This document shows, one piece after another, positions 28,570 through 37,169 of a stretch of 64,000 nt of DNA; position 1 is the stretch's first letter, and every line of letters starts with the position of its first letter. Below the pieces are notes generated by a model. That model did no database searches. It saw only the letters and a program-made list of their open reading frames with translations, and was not told where the DNA came from. Both the position numbers and the translations under genes were made by a program. The DNA comes from Phocaeicola salanitronis DSM 18170 (GTDB lineage: Bacteria; Bacteroidota; Bacteroidia; Bacteroidales; Bacteroidaceae): contig NC_015164.1 in assembly GCF_000190575.1 (NCBI RefSeq), positions 2,682,001 to 2,746,000 of the forward strand, given 5' to 3'.

Positions 28570-29024
28570 AAAGAGCGATATTCCCTGGCACGTTCGACCC
28601 CTTTACCATAGGGCATTATTCTGTAGTGGAGCGTGCTTTGACCTTTATGGACGAAATTATCATCGGCATCGGCGTGAACGAGAAAAAACATACGTGGTTT
28701 CCTACCGAAAAGCGTGTGCGGATGATTGAAAAGCTTTATGCCGGCAATCCTCGGATACGGGTAGAAGCGTACAATGGGTTAACGGTGGACTTTGCGTGTA
28801 TGCGGGACGCCCGGTTCATTATCCGCGGCATCCGTACGGTGCACGATTTTGAATACGAAGAAACGATAGCCGACATTAACCGGAAGCTGGCGGGCATTGA
28901 AACCATTTTGCTTTTTACCGAGCCGGAACTGACCGCTATCAGCTCTACCATTGTCCGTGAATTGTTGTCGTATGGCAAGGATGTAAGTTCCTTCCTGCCA
29001 GCCGACTTAGACATTAATATATAA
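28566..29024 (+). CDS. coaD: Phosphopantetheine adenylyltransferase
   Basis: A 152-residue nucleotidyltransferase for the penultimate step of coenzyme A synthesis (4'-phosphopantetheine plus ATP to dephospho-CoA). The motifs [10 protein letters not shown] near residues 8-17 (the T/HxGH nucleotide motif), [12 protein letters not shown] near 87-98, and the C-terminal I-S-S-T-I-V-R-E near 127 are all present. The length is typical. ATGA overlap with parE suggests translational coupling. Confidence 0.96.
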   Translation: MKRAIFPGTFDPFTIGHYSVVERALTFMDEIIIGIGVNEKKHTWFPTEKRVRMIEKLYAGNPRIRVEAYNGLTVDFACMRDARFIIRGIRTVHDFEYEETIADINRKLAGIETILLFTEPELTAISSTIVRELLSYGKDVSSFLPADLDINI

Positions 29025-29032
29025 TAACTGGT

Positions 29033-30619
29033 ATGAAATATTTCTTGATGACATGCTGTTGTGTGCTTTTCACGCTTTCGTCGGGGGCACAAAACAACAA
29101 GCTTTTAAATTCCCCCTCCCGCAAGTTGCAATTGGCGGAATTTGCCATTGCCAATCTTTATGTGGATGAAGTAAACGAGGACAAATTGGTAGAAGATGCG
29201 ATTGTCAGCATGTTGAAAGAGCTTGACCCGCATTCCCTGTATTCTAACCCTGAAGAGGTAAAAGCGTTGAACGAGCCTTTGCAAGGTAATTTCGATGGCA
29301 TTGGCATCCAGTTCAATATGGCGACAGATACCTTATTCGTTATCCAGCCTGTATCAGGAGGACCGTCCGAGAAAGTGGGAATCTTGGCTGGAGACCGCAT
29401 TATTGAAGTGAACGACACCGTAATAGCCGGCGTAAAGATGAGTACAGAGAATATCATGCGGCGTTTGCGGGGCAAGCGGGGTACGAAAGTAAACGTAAAA
29501 GTGCAGCGCAGAGGGGTGTCCGGACTGCTTCCGTTTACCATCACACGGGATAAAATCCCGGTGTACAGCCTCGACGCTTCGTACATGGTGAACAAGCATA
29601 TTGGCTACATCCGTGTCAACCGTTTTGCCGCTACAACGGGAAAAGAATTTGAGGAAGCCTTGCACCGCTTGCAGAAAGCCGGGATGAAAGACTTAATCCT
29701 TGACCTGCAAGGAAACGGAGGAGGCTATTTGAATGCAGCCATCGAACTGGCGAACCAATTCTTGGGGAAGAACGAATTAATCGTATATACCGAAGGGCGC
29801 CGCAATCCGCGTGCGGAATTTGAAGCCGAAGGAAGCGGGGATTTCTTGAAAGGACGTTTGATTGTATTGGTGGACGAGTATTCGGCTTCAGCCAGTGAAA
29901 TTGTGACCGGAGCCATTCAGGATTGGGACAGAGGCTTGGTCGTAGGAAGGCGTTCATTTGGAAAAGGTTTGGTGCAACGCCCGGTTGACTTGCCGGACGG
30001 TTCTATGATTCGGTTGACCGTAGCCCGCTATTACACGCCTTCGGGACGGTGCATCCAAAAGCCGTATGAGAATATCGAGGAATACAACCGTGACCTGATA
30101 GACCGTTATAACCGGGGCGAGATGTTAAGTGCGGACAGCATTCATTTTCCTGATTCCCTGAAGTATAAGACCTTACGCCTGGGGCGTACCATTTACGGAG
30201 GCGGAGGCATTATGCCCGACTATTTTGTTCCGGTGGATACGACCATGTATACCGATTATTACCTTGCTTTGCGTGACAAGGGGGCTATCGTGCAGCAGAA
30301 CCTGAAGCTGGTGGATGCGCACCGGACAGAATGGCTGAAGCAATACAAAGATTTCCGGCACTTTGAAAAAGAGTTTGAAATTACTCCTGCCATGCTGGAT
30401 GACCTGAAGGCATTGGGCAAGTCATTAGGGGCTGTTTATAAGGAAGACGAGTATCAACTGGCTCTGCCTTTGATTAAAGCCCAGCTGAAAGCGCTCATCG
30501 CACGTGACCTTTGGGATATGGACGAGTATTTCCAAATCATCAACCGCATGAGTGATACGGTGAATAAGGCGGTCGAACTCTTGGAACAGCCCGGGCTTAA
30601 TTTCCCGGAACGCGATTAA
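29033..30619 (+). CDS. S41 family C-terminal processing peptidase
   Basis: A 528-residue exported protease of the CtpA/Prc type. A signal peptide covers about residues 1-19 (ends S-S-G-A-Q). The PDZ domain is at about 85-160 (G-I-G-I-Q-F-N, V-S-G-G-P-S-E-K-V-G-I-L-A-G-D-R-I). The peptidase core has V-D-E-Y-S-A-S-A-S-E-I at about 280 with the catalytic Ser, and the Lys-containing G-R-R-S-F-G-K-G-L-V-Q at about 304. The N-terminal segment has the conserved L-K-E-L-D-P-H-S. It follows coaD by 8 bases. Its stop codon overlaps the stop of the convergent thioredoxin-like gene through a shared TTAA. Confidence 0.93.
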   Translation: MKYFLMTCCCVLFTLSSGAQNNKLLNSPSRKLQLAEFAIANLYVDEVNEDKLVEDAIVSMLKELDPHSLYSNPEEVKALNEPLQGNFDGIGIQFNMATDTLFVIQPVSGGPSEKVGILAGDRIIEVNDTVIAGVKMSTENIMRRLRGKRGTKVNVKVQRRGVSGLLPFTITRDKIPVYSLDASYMVNKHIGYIRVNRFAATTGKEFEEALHRLQKAGMKDLILDLQGNGGGYLNAAIELANQFLGKNELIVYTEGRRNPRAEFEAEGSGDFLKGRLIVLVDEYSASASEIVTGAIQDWDRGLVVGRRSFGKGLVQRPVDLPDGSMIRLTVARYYTPSGRCIQKPYENIEEYNRDLIDRYNRGEMLSADSIHFPDSLKYKTLRLGRTIYGGGGIMPDYFVPVDTTMYTDYYLALRDKGAIVQQNLKLVDAHRTEWLKQYKDFRHFEKEFEITPAMLDDLKALGKSLGAVYKEDEYQLALPLIKAQLKALIARDLWDMDEYFQIINRMSDTVNKAVELLEQPGLNFPERD

Positions 30620-31572
30620 AGCCCCAGTTCGGCACGGATGCGGCTATACGGCGCGTCTTTTAGCAAGACACGCTTTTCTCCGTCTAAAAGATAGAGCGAA
30701 GGCATTGCCTTCAGGTCGTAAAGCGCTCCGAGCTTGATGGCTTCCCGGTCGGTGCCCGCCAGCCAGCCGGAAGGAATGGAAGAAAGGTCGTTTTCCCATG
30801 CTTCCGGATTGCCTTCTGTATAGATAGCCAATACGGTAAGTTGCCCTGTACCGACCGCATCTGCCAGTGCCGTATCGTGTATCATCTCTTGCATGATTTC
30901 GTGACATCCGGGGCATTCAGGGTCATAGAAAACCAACAAGAGGCGGTTGTTTTTTACGTTCGTCTCTTGTAACGTTCGTGCTTGCCCGTTGGGAAGATAA
31001 TAGGTGAAATCAGAGGCTTTGGCTCCGGGCAGATTGCGGCTGGCTAATTTCAGCTTGAAGTCGAGGCTGCTCTTCCGGGATTCATCGAGTGCAGGGCTTT
31101 GCAGCATGCGCTTCAGATAAATGATGTATAACGGTTCGTTATAAAGAGGCGAATTGGGATTATACAAATAATCATCGAACAATTGCATGAATACCTTACG
31201 CGCAGGCTCTTGCTTTTCCATGTGTGTACACAGGTTCCCGATGCTTTCTTCTATTTTATCTTCCGGCGTTTGGCCATCCGCCAAGAGAGATATATGATTG
31301 ACAAATCCCTGTTCGGTTATATTCCGGTTCTGAAGCAAGGTGGTATCCGAGAAGTTGAAGTTATCCCAGTAATGGGCAATCAGGAAATCCTTCCGTTCAT
31401 CCGGTTCGGTCAGTACCGTAGGGATATCGGGAAAAGGGAATTGCGCCTCTGCCGGAGCCGGTGAAGCTTCTTTATTCGTTCCGGCATCCGCAGATGGCTT
31501 GCCTCCGCTTTTGCAGGAAGCCAGGCATCCGATACCGGCAATCATCAGCGCATATAAAAGAATCTTTTTCAT
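30616..31572 (-). CDS. Thioredoxin-fold lipoprotein, DUF5106-like
   Basis: A 318-residue predicted lipoprotein: lipobox L-A-S-C at Cys20 followed by K-S-G-G-K. The N-terminal half (about 50-180, with I-A-H-Y-W-D-N-F-N-F-S-D-T-T) matches the DUF5106-type domain found before thioredoxin folds in Bacteroidales. The C-terminal half is thioredoxin/TlpA-like with the redox motif C-P-G-C in L-L-L-V-F-Y-D-P-E-C-P-G-C-H near residue 219, and a cis-Pro-like K-A-M-P-S-L-Y-L-L. It probably works as a periplasm-facing thiol-disulfide protein; the partner is unknown. A -7 element is at 31602-31609. Confidence 0.82.
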   Translation of the reverse strand: MKKILLYALMIAGIGCLASCKSGGKPSADAGTNKEASPAPAEAQFPFPDIPTVLTEPDERKDFLIAHYWDNFNFSDTTLLQNRNITEQGFVNHISLLADGQTPEDKIEESIGNLCTHMEKQEPARKVFMQLFDDYLYNPNSPLYNEPLYIIYLKRMLQSPALDESRKSSLDFKLKLASRNLPGAKASDFTYYLPNGQARTLQETNVKNNRLLLVFYDPECPGCHEIMQEMIHDTALADAVGTGQLTVLAIYTEGNPEAWENDLSSIPSGWLAGTDREAIKLGALYDLKAMPSLYLLDGEKRVLLKDAPYSRIRAELGL

Positions 31573-32092
31573 GGCGTATGTCCTTACGTAAGTTTGTAAG
31601 GCAAAGATACAATTTTATAAATGAAGAATGAAGAACGAAGAATGAAGAATTTGCTTCGTCCGCATGAAATTCTTTATTTTTAGAGTTTTTTGCGGCGGGA
31701 TATGCACCTATCTGCATCGGGCTGCGCATGTATATCCGAAGGGGAATGCACATAGATGCGTGGGCCGTTTAAAACGATGCATCCTCACTGGGTCATCGGA
31801 ATACCCCCAAAGCGTTACAATTGTTACAATTACAGTTATTACAAATGAAAATTGCTGAAACCGGCAAAGAAAACTTATAGTTATAAATTATATTATATAT
31901 AAATATATATTTATATATAATATAATTTATTCGTAGTAAGGATTACTCATTTGTGAACCGCCTTGCTGGAATACGATTTTACTGATTGTCATTTGGAATT
32001 TGGAATAACTGTAATTGTAACAATTGTAACGCTGTAACGGAAATCCGCCTTTTCTTCGTCTGATATGTTTTATTTCAAATATCAGATTCTCA
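31573..32092. repeat. Gene-free stretch with nested inverted repeats around a 48-bp AT palindrome
   Basis: No supported gene. A perfect 30-bp inverted repeat has arms at 31811-31840 and 32004-32033 (core TTACAATTGTTACAATTAC). Between them, at 31883-31930, lies a 48-bp perfect palindrome of A and T only, centred between 31906 and 31907. A short GAAGAAT direct repeat is at 31622-31651. The segment sits between dprA (leftward, ending 32093) and the DUF5106-like gene (leftward, starting 31572). It could be a strong hairpin, a miniature mobile element or an invertible segment. Confidence 0.9.
31602..31609 (-). promoter_or_regulatory. -7 promoter element of the DUF5106-like gene
   Basis: CAAAGATA reads TATCTTTG leftward, an exact TAnnTTTG match, 30 bases before the ATG at 31572. 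No clear -33 box. Confidence 0.6.
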
Positions 32093-33205
32093 TCAAATTA
32101 ATCGGTACATGCCTCCTGCAAGGCTCTTGACCACTCCTTTCAGTTCCAGTTCGAAAAGAATACCGGTCATGCCGGTGATAGCGATGTTGCTCTCTACCAC
32201 AAGGCTGTTCACCTGAATGCCTTCGGGGTATTTCCGCATGATTTGGACGATGCGTGCCTCTTCGGGATTCAGTTCGGGGAAGAGTTGGCGTTGGATGGCG
32301 GACGGGAGTTCTTTGGGGCAATCCCAATTCATGGCTTTTACCAACTCTTCCGCGCTTTGCAAAAGAACGGCGCGATTGGCGCTAATCAGGTAGTTGCATC
32401 CCTCCGAAAAGACATCTCCTACCCTGCCGGGAAAAGCAAAACAATCCCGGTGGTAGCTTTCCGCTATCTCTGCCGTAATAAGCGAACCTCCTTTTTTTGC
32501 CGATTCCACTACAATGGTGGCATCGCTTATCCCTGCTACGATACGGTTGCGCTTGACGAAGTTCTGCTTGTCCGGATTCGTCCCGCTCATGAATTCGGTT
32601 AATAACCCGCCGTGTAAGGTCATTTCCGAAGCGGTATTCCGGTGTACGAACGGGTAAATCCGGTCCAGTCCGTGAGCCAGTACGCCAATGGTATCCAGCC
32701 CGTATTGCAGGGCAGCGCGATGTGCGTGGATGTCGATGCCATACGCCAGCCCGCTCACGATGATTGCATCGGGAAGCCGCTCTTTCAGTTCGCGCACGAA
32801 ACGGAGACATAAATCCTTGCCATAATCGGTGGCATTGCGTGTTCCTACCATGCTGATGACATGCCGCCGGTTCAGGTCGGCCGTTCCTTTATAAAAGAGG
32901 ACGAGCGGCGCATCGTTGCATTCTCTTAGGCGGGAAGGATATGCCTCGTCTTCTTCCGTGAGGCAGGCTATCCGGTTCTTTTCGGCAAAGGAAAGTTCAG
33001 CCTCGCACCGTCTGAGCACTTCCGGATGGTCGAATGCCTGGATAAGCCGCACAGGGATGTCCGGCAAAATGTCCGGAAGTTCTTTCCGATGTTCGAAGAG
33101 TACCGTAGCGTTTCCTGCGGCTTGCAGAAGGTTATGGGCATGGCCGACTCCGATGCCGGGCAATTGAGTCAAAGCCAACCGGTAAAGCGTTTCATTTGTG
33201 TTCAT
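32093..33205 (-). CDS. dprA: DNA-processing protein DprA
   Basis: A 370-residue DprA/Smf protein that loads RecA onto incoming single-stranded DNA in natural transformation and related processes. An N-terminal helix-hairpin region comes first (residues about 1-70, L-P-G-I-G). The Rossmann-like core follows with V-G-T-R-N-A-T-D-Y-G at about 118, V-S-G-L-A-Y-G-I-D-I-H-A-H at about 149, and G-G-L-L-T-E-F near 200, then a C-terminal winged-helix-like domain at about 305-370. It overlaps the upstream thioesterase gene by 4 bases, so they share a transcript. Competence in Bacteroidales is not well established, so its role here is open. Confidence 0.95.
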   Translation of the reverse strand: MNTNETLYRLALTQLPGIGVGHAHNLLQAAGNATVLFEHRKELPDILPDIPVRLIQAFDHPEVLRRCEAELSFAEKNRIACLTEEDEAYPSRLRECNDAPLVLFYKGTADLNRRHVISMVGTRNATDYGKDLCLRFVRELKERLPDAIIVSGLAYGIDIHAHRAALQYGLDTIGVLAHGLDRIYPFVHRNTASEMTLHGGLLTEFMSGTNPDKQNFVKRNRIVAGISDATIVVESAKKGGSLITAEIAESYHRDCFAFPGRVGDVFSEGCNYLISANRAVLLQSAEELVKAMNWDCPKELPSAIQRQLFPELNPEEARIVQIMRKYPEGIQVNSLVVESNIAITGMTGILFELELKGVVKSLAGGMYRLI

Positions 33206-33606
33206 TCTGATAGGTAAGGGGCGAAAAGTTGGTTGAAAAGCTCGCTATCGCTCAATCGTCCGTTGATGAGGCAGACCGTTTCTACTGTAGATTTGATAAC
33301 AACCTTCATATCGGGCAACCGGAAAATGTCCTGATAGAAAACATACTTGATTCCTTCTTTCTTCAGATAGAGCTTCGATACAAACTCATCCCCGCTCTTC
33401 AGAGGAGTCTTGAACGCCATGGTAAGCCGTGCCACTACGGGGTCGATGCCCTCCGCATGAAGCCGGGCGAAGCTGATGCCGGTAGAGAGCAGGAACTCAT
33501 GCCGGGTATGTTCGATATAATGTTGGTAATTCGCATTGTTGACAATTCCTTGCAGGTCGCATTCATAATCGCGCACCTTCATTTTCAACTCGTAAATGTA
33601 GTCCAT
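33202..33606 (-). CDS. Acyl-CoA thioesterase, 4HBT/YbgC-like
   Basis: A 134-residue hot-dog-fold thioesterase. The family signature V-R-D-Y-E-C-D-L-Q-G-I-V-N-N-A-N-Y-Q-H-Y at about residues 11-30 contains the YbgC/4HBT catalytic Asp and the N-N-A-x-Y segment. This is followed by the E-H-T-R-H-E-F-L helix start. It hydrolyses acyl-CoA or acyl-ACP thioesters; the exact substrate is not predictable. It is in a leftward unit with DUF2851 (17 bases upstream) and dprA (4-base overlap). Confidence 0.88.
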   Translation of the reverse strand: MDYIYELKMKVRDYECDLQGIVNNANYQHYIEHTRHEFLLSTGISFARLHAEGIDPVVARLTMAFKTPLKSGDEFVSKLYLKKEGIKYVFYQDIFRLPDMKVVIKSTVETVCLINGRLSDSELFNQLFAPYLSE

Positions 33607-33623
33607 AAGTTTTTTTAGGTTTG

Positions 33624-34895
33624 TTATTCGTTCTTTCTTTTCAGATATTCATATCCGATGCGGCAATATAAGCATTTTTTCAAATCACAATAGTTTTTTT
33701 TAAGTTGAATTAAGGCTTGAGCGTCTCCTGCGTGCAGTGCTTTTACGCCACACTCCTGCCACATACGGATGATATTGTTGTTTTCCGGCTTTAATTCTTC
33801 CAGAAACTTTCCGGCACGTTGGCATAGTGTTTCGTTTGCCTTATGCTTTCCGTATGCATACAGGAAAGGGATTACCGTATTGATAATCAGCAGGTCGATG
33901 GAGGTGTTGCTTAATGTTTTCGGATGCGAAGGAGAGGTCTCGCCGAACGTATAATGGGTCAGCCAGTATTCGGAAGTCCCTCCCCGCAAAAGGTCGCGCA
34001 CTTGTTTCAGGGTTTCCGTTTCCATGAGCCGGGAGAGCAGCCCCTGCGACCGATAGTACAGGCATGCCAGCTGGGCGATGCGGATGTGCGGGAAGTTTCC
34101 CGGCCGCATCCGGAGGAAACGCCAATGGCATTCGGAAGAAGGCGTAAGTTCGAATTTGTGTTTCAGGTATTGGTATTCTTTTATCATGTTTTCGGTATAG
34201 GCATCGACGGGAAGTTCCTGCAAGAGCCCGGCTTGCCCGAAAAAGAAAGCTTCTATCTGGAACAGGTTGTCCCTGTGTTTGTTGACCGCTCCCAAAGGTA
34301 CCGATTTTGCCCATAACTCGAATGTATCGGCATTGACCCCGAATCCGAAATTACGCGCCAGAGTGATAAAGAAAGCATGCTCCCAATCCCGGTTGCATGC
34401 CTCCAGGCGCTTTTGGATTTGTCCGGTTTTTGCTTCGAACCGTTCGATTTGGAGGTTGGAAAGCCAGCTGTGCAGGAAGAAAGCCGACAATCGGGGAATC
34501 AGTTCATGGCATGCCGGATACCGGTCTTCTTTCAGAAGCTGTTCGTAATTGGAGGCGAGGTAAGAGGGATAGTGCAGCTCCATTTGGGGGATAAGCTCTC
34601 CGTTGGTACGGGTGGGAACTGCATCAATCTGGGAAGCTACGTGGAGGATGACCGAATCGTATGCCGGGTCTTGGTGATGACGATGCCTGAACCAGTCGGA
34701 AGCTTGTTGGTGTATCTCTACATTCCCTACCCACAACACGCCGCCTATCTTGATTTTGGCATTGAAAAAGTCGGGTCCTGCATGGGTGTTTTGCAGTCCC
34801 GGGTCGATGATTTCAATCGTTTTCCCATCGGTGGTTTGCTGAGGTTTCAGGGCAAAAAGCCTGTGTTTCCACACGTAATGCAAGAATTGTTCCAT
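33624..34895 (-). CDS. DUF2851 family protein
   Basis: A 423-residue cytosolic protein recognised as DUF2851 from its N-terminal block M-E-Q-F-L-H-Y-V-W-K-H-R, I-D-P-G-L-Q-N-T-H-A-G-P-D-F-F-N-A-K-I and V-G-N-V-E-I-H. That region resembles a nuclease-like beta core (the D-F-x-N-A-K and V-E-I-H pattern), but no function is established. The helical C-terminal half contains R-M-R-P-G-N-F-P-H-I-R-I-A-Q-L-A near 262, also conserved in the family. It heads the leftward DUF2851-thioesterase-dprA unit and is divergent from dapB across an 84-base gap. Confidence 0.85.
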   Translation of the reverse strand: MEQFLHYVWKHRLFALKPQQTTDGKTIEIIDPGLQNTHAGPDFFNAKIKIGGVLWVGNVEIHQQASDWFRHRHHQDPAYDSVILHVASQIDAVPTRTNGELIPQMELHYPSYLASNYEQLLKEDRYPACHELIPRLSAFFLHSWLSNLQIERFEAKTGQIQKRLEACNRDWEHAFFITLARNFGFGVNADTFELWAKSVPLGAVNKHRDNLFQIEAFFFGQAGLLQELPVDAYTENMIKEYQYLKHKFELTPSSECHWRFLRMRPGNFPHIRIAQLACLYYRSQGLLSRLMETETLKQVRDLLRGGTSEYWLTHYTFGETSPSHPKTLSNTSIDLLIINTVIPFLYAYGKHKANETLCQRAGKFLEELKPENNNIIRMWQECGVKALHAGDAQALIQLKKNYCDLKKCLYCRIGYEYLKRKNE

Positions 34896-34948
34896 GTTAA
34901 TGAGGTGTAAATGTTCGATAAATGTCCATTAGTAATAACGAAAATTCC

Positions 34949-34956
34949 TATCTTTG
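34949..34956 (+). promoter_or_regulatory. -7 promoter element of the dapB operon
   Basis: TATCTTTG, an exact TAnnTTTG match, ends 24 bases before the dapB ATG. Gaps downstream are short as far as the phosphatase gene, so this may drive up to seven genes (34980-41388). Confidence 0.6.
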
Positions 34957-34979
34957 TGCAGAAAATAAATAGGTTTATT

Positions 34980-35735
34980 ATGAAAATAGCATTGATTGGA
35001 TATGGAAAGATGGGCAAAGAGATTGAAAAGATTGCTCTTTCCCGCGGACATGAGATTGTAAGCATTATCGATGTTGATAATCATCAGGATATGGATTCGG
35101 ATGCATTCCGCTCGGCGGATGTCGCCATTGAGTTTACGGCTCCTTCGGTGGCGTATGGCAATTGCCTGGATGCATTCCGCCAAGGCGTAAAGGTCGTATC
35201 GGGCAGTACAGGCTGGATGGGCGAGCATGGCGAAGAGATGCGCCGCTTGTGCAAGGAAGAAGGAAAGACGTTGTTCTGGGCTTCCAACTTCAGCCTGGGC
35301 GTAGCGATATTCTCGGCGGTCAATAAGTATTTGGCAAAGATTATGAACAAGTTCCCTAATTACGATGTTTCGATGGTGGAAACCCATCACATCCATAAGC
35401 TGGACGCGCCCAGCGGAACGGCTATCACACTGGCTGAAGGCATCCTCGAAAACCTGGACCGGAAGGACAAATGGGTAATGGGCACACTGACCGCACCCGA
35501 CGGTACGGTGAGCGGCACTACGGAATGCGCGCCCGATGAGCTGCCCGTAAGCGCTATCCGAAAGGATGAGGTGCCGGGCATCCATACCGTCCGGTACGAA
35601 TCGGAGGCGGATTCGATTATCATCACACACGATGCCAAGAACCGGAAAGGGTTCGCTTTGGGAGCCGTGCTGGCGGCTGAGTACACGGCTACGCACGAAG
35701 GCTTTTTAGGTATGAACGATTTATTTCAATTTTAG
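34980..35735 (+). CDS. dapB: 4-hydroxy-tetrahydrodipicolinate reductase
   Basis: A 251-residue DapB, which uses NAD(P)H in the lysine and meso-diaminopimelate pathway. The nucleotide-binding G-Y-G-K-M-G-K-E-I lies at residues 7-15. The catalytic block E-T-H-H-I-H-K-L-D-A-P-S-G-T-A at about 131-145 includes the His-His pair and the Lys. The ATG at 34980 puts the Rossmann strand M-K-I-A-L-I-G at the N-terminus; a longer frame from 34911 is rejected because it reads through the promoter. First gene of an operon with lepB. Confidence 0.96.
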   Translation: MKIALIGYGKMGKEIEKIALSRGHEIVSIIDVDNHQDMDSDAFRSADVAIEFTAPSVAYGNCLDAFRQGVKVVSGSTGWMGEHGEEMRRLCKEEGKTLFWASNFSLGVAIFSAVNKYLAKIMNKFPNYDVSMVETHHIHKLDAPSGTAITLAEGILENLDRKDKWVMGTLTAPDGTVSGTTECAPDELPVSAIRKDEVPGIHTVRYESEADSIIITHDAKNRKGFALGAVLAAEYTATHEGFLGMNDLFQF

Positions 35736-35744
35736 CACACAGTT

Positions 35745-37169
35745 ATGATACAAGCGTCACGCAGGCAATGGATTAAGTTCGGCATTGTCCTCCTTTTATA
35801 TATTGTGTTCCTCGTCTGGTTGAGGAGCTGGCTGGGCATTGTCGTCATCCCGTTTATATTTGATGCCTATATCACGAAAAAGATTCCATGGACCTGGTGG
35901 AAGAAATCGAAGAACAAGGCGGTGCTGACCGTTATGGGATGGGTGGATGCCATCGTATTCGCCTTGGTGGCGGTTTATTTTGTCAACCTCTACTTCTTCC
36001 AGAACTATGTGATTCCCTCTTCGTCCTTAGAGAAGTCATTGCTGGTAGGCGATTATCTGTTCGTGAGCAAGATGAGCTACGGGGCGCGCATTCCGCAAAC
36101 CCCTTTGCACATGCCGCTTACCCAGCATACGCTTCCGGTGTTCAATTGCAAATCTTACTTGGAGTGGATTCAGTGGGACTACAAGCGAGTAGGCGGACTG
36201 GGGACCGTACAGCTCAATGACATCGTGGTGTTCAACTTTCCGGCGGGGGACAGTGTGGCCACGGCTATACCTGCTGACGACCTGTACCGCCTGAGCTACG
36301 ATGCGGGCAGGCAATTGTCCCAGCCGGTCGATATGTCACGCCTGACACTGGAGCAGCAAAGGCAAGTCTTCGCATACTATTACACCGCCGGACGCAAGTA
36401 TATTGACGAGAATCCGCAACTATATGGAAAGGTCATCGCACGCCCGGTGGACCGGCGGGAGAATTATGTAAAGCGTTGCGTAGGGCTGCCCGGGCAGACG
36501 CTGGAAATCAAGGACCGCATCATTTACCTGGACGGGAAGCCGAACAAGGAGCCGGACAACGTGCAATACCGGTATATCGTGCGGACCAAAGGCAGGATTC
36601 CCGAGGATTTGTGCCACGAGTTAGGCATCAGCCAGGAAGACCTGATGATGTATTATCCGGAAGAATCGGTGTACAACCTTCCCCTGACCGCGCAGGCGAA
36701 GGCGGCTTTGTCGGCACGGAAAGACGTGGTGCTCTCTATCGAAAACATGCCCGACGAGCCGATAGACGGACTGTATCCGGTGAACAAGATAACCGGTTGG
36801 ACATTGGATAATTACGGTCCCGTCTGGATTCCGAAGAAAGGCGAGACCATCGACCTGACACTCGATAACCTGCCGGTATACGAACGCCCGATTCATGCCT
36901 ACGAAGGCAATCGCATCGAGGTAAAAGACGGAAAGATTTACATCAACGGACAGGAAACCACCCGTTACACGTTCAAGATGGATTATTATTGGATGATGGG
37001 CGATAACCGGCACAATTCCGCCGACTCCCGTTTCTGGGGTTTCGTGCCCGAAGACCATATCGTAGGAAAACCGATATTTATCTGGCTGTCCTTAGACCAA
37101 GACCGCGGATGGCTGGACGGAAAGGTCCGTTGGAACCGCTTGTTTAAGTTTGTGGATACGATAAAGTAA
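35745..37169 (+). CDS. lepB: Signal peptidase I, catalytically intact
   Basis: A 474-residue S26 signal peptidase that cuts signal peptides from exported proteins. The N-terminus has two or three hydrophobic segments (about 12-45 and 63-85). The catalytic Ser is in I-P-S-S-S-L-E-K-S-L at about residue 94, where the usual S-M is S-L. The catalytic Lys is in Y-V-K-R-C-V-G-L-P-G at about residue 243. The family box M-G-D-N-R-H-N-S-A-D-S-R-F-W-G is at about 417. It is larger than E. coli LepB (324) because of a long insert between the Ser and Lys boxes and another after the Lys box. It is directly followed by a paralogue with no gap. Confidence 0.94.
   Translation: MIQASRRQWIKFGIVLLLYIVFLVWLRSWLGIVVIPFIFDAYITKKIPWTWWKKSKNKAVLTVMGWVDAIVFALVAVYFVNLYFFQNYVIPSSSLEKSLLVGDYLFVSKMSYGARIPQTPLHMPLTQHTLPVFNCKSYLEWIQWDYKRVGGLGTVQLNDIVVFNFPAGDSVATAIPADDLYRLSYDAGRQLSQPVDMSRLTLEQQRQVFAYYYTAGRKYIDENPQLYGKVIARPVDRRENYVKRCVGLPGQTLEIKDRIIYLDGKPNKEPDNVQYRYIVRTKGRIPEDLCHELGISQEDLMMYYPEESVYNLPLTAQAKAALSARKDVVLSIENMPDEPIDGLYPVNKITGWTLDNYGPVWIPKKGETIDLTLDNLPVYERPIHAYEGNRIEVKDGKIYINGQETTRYTFKMDYYWMMGDNRHNSADSRFWGFVPEDHIVGKPIFIWLSLDQDRGWLDGKVRWNRLFKFVDTIK

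Noticed and set aside
31664..31858. 64-codon open frame upstream of the nested inverted repeat
   Set aside because: It reads into the left arm of the 30-bp repeat and has no recognisable feature.
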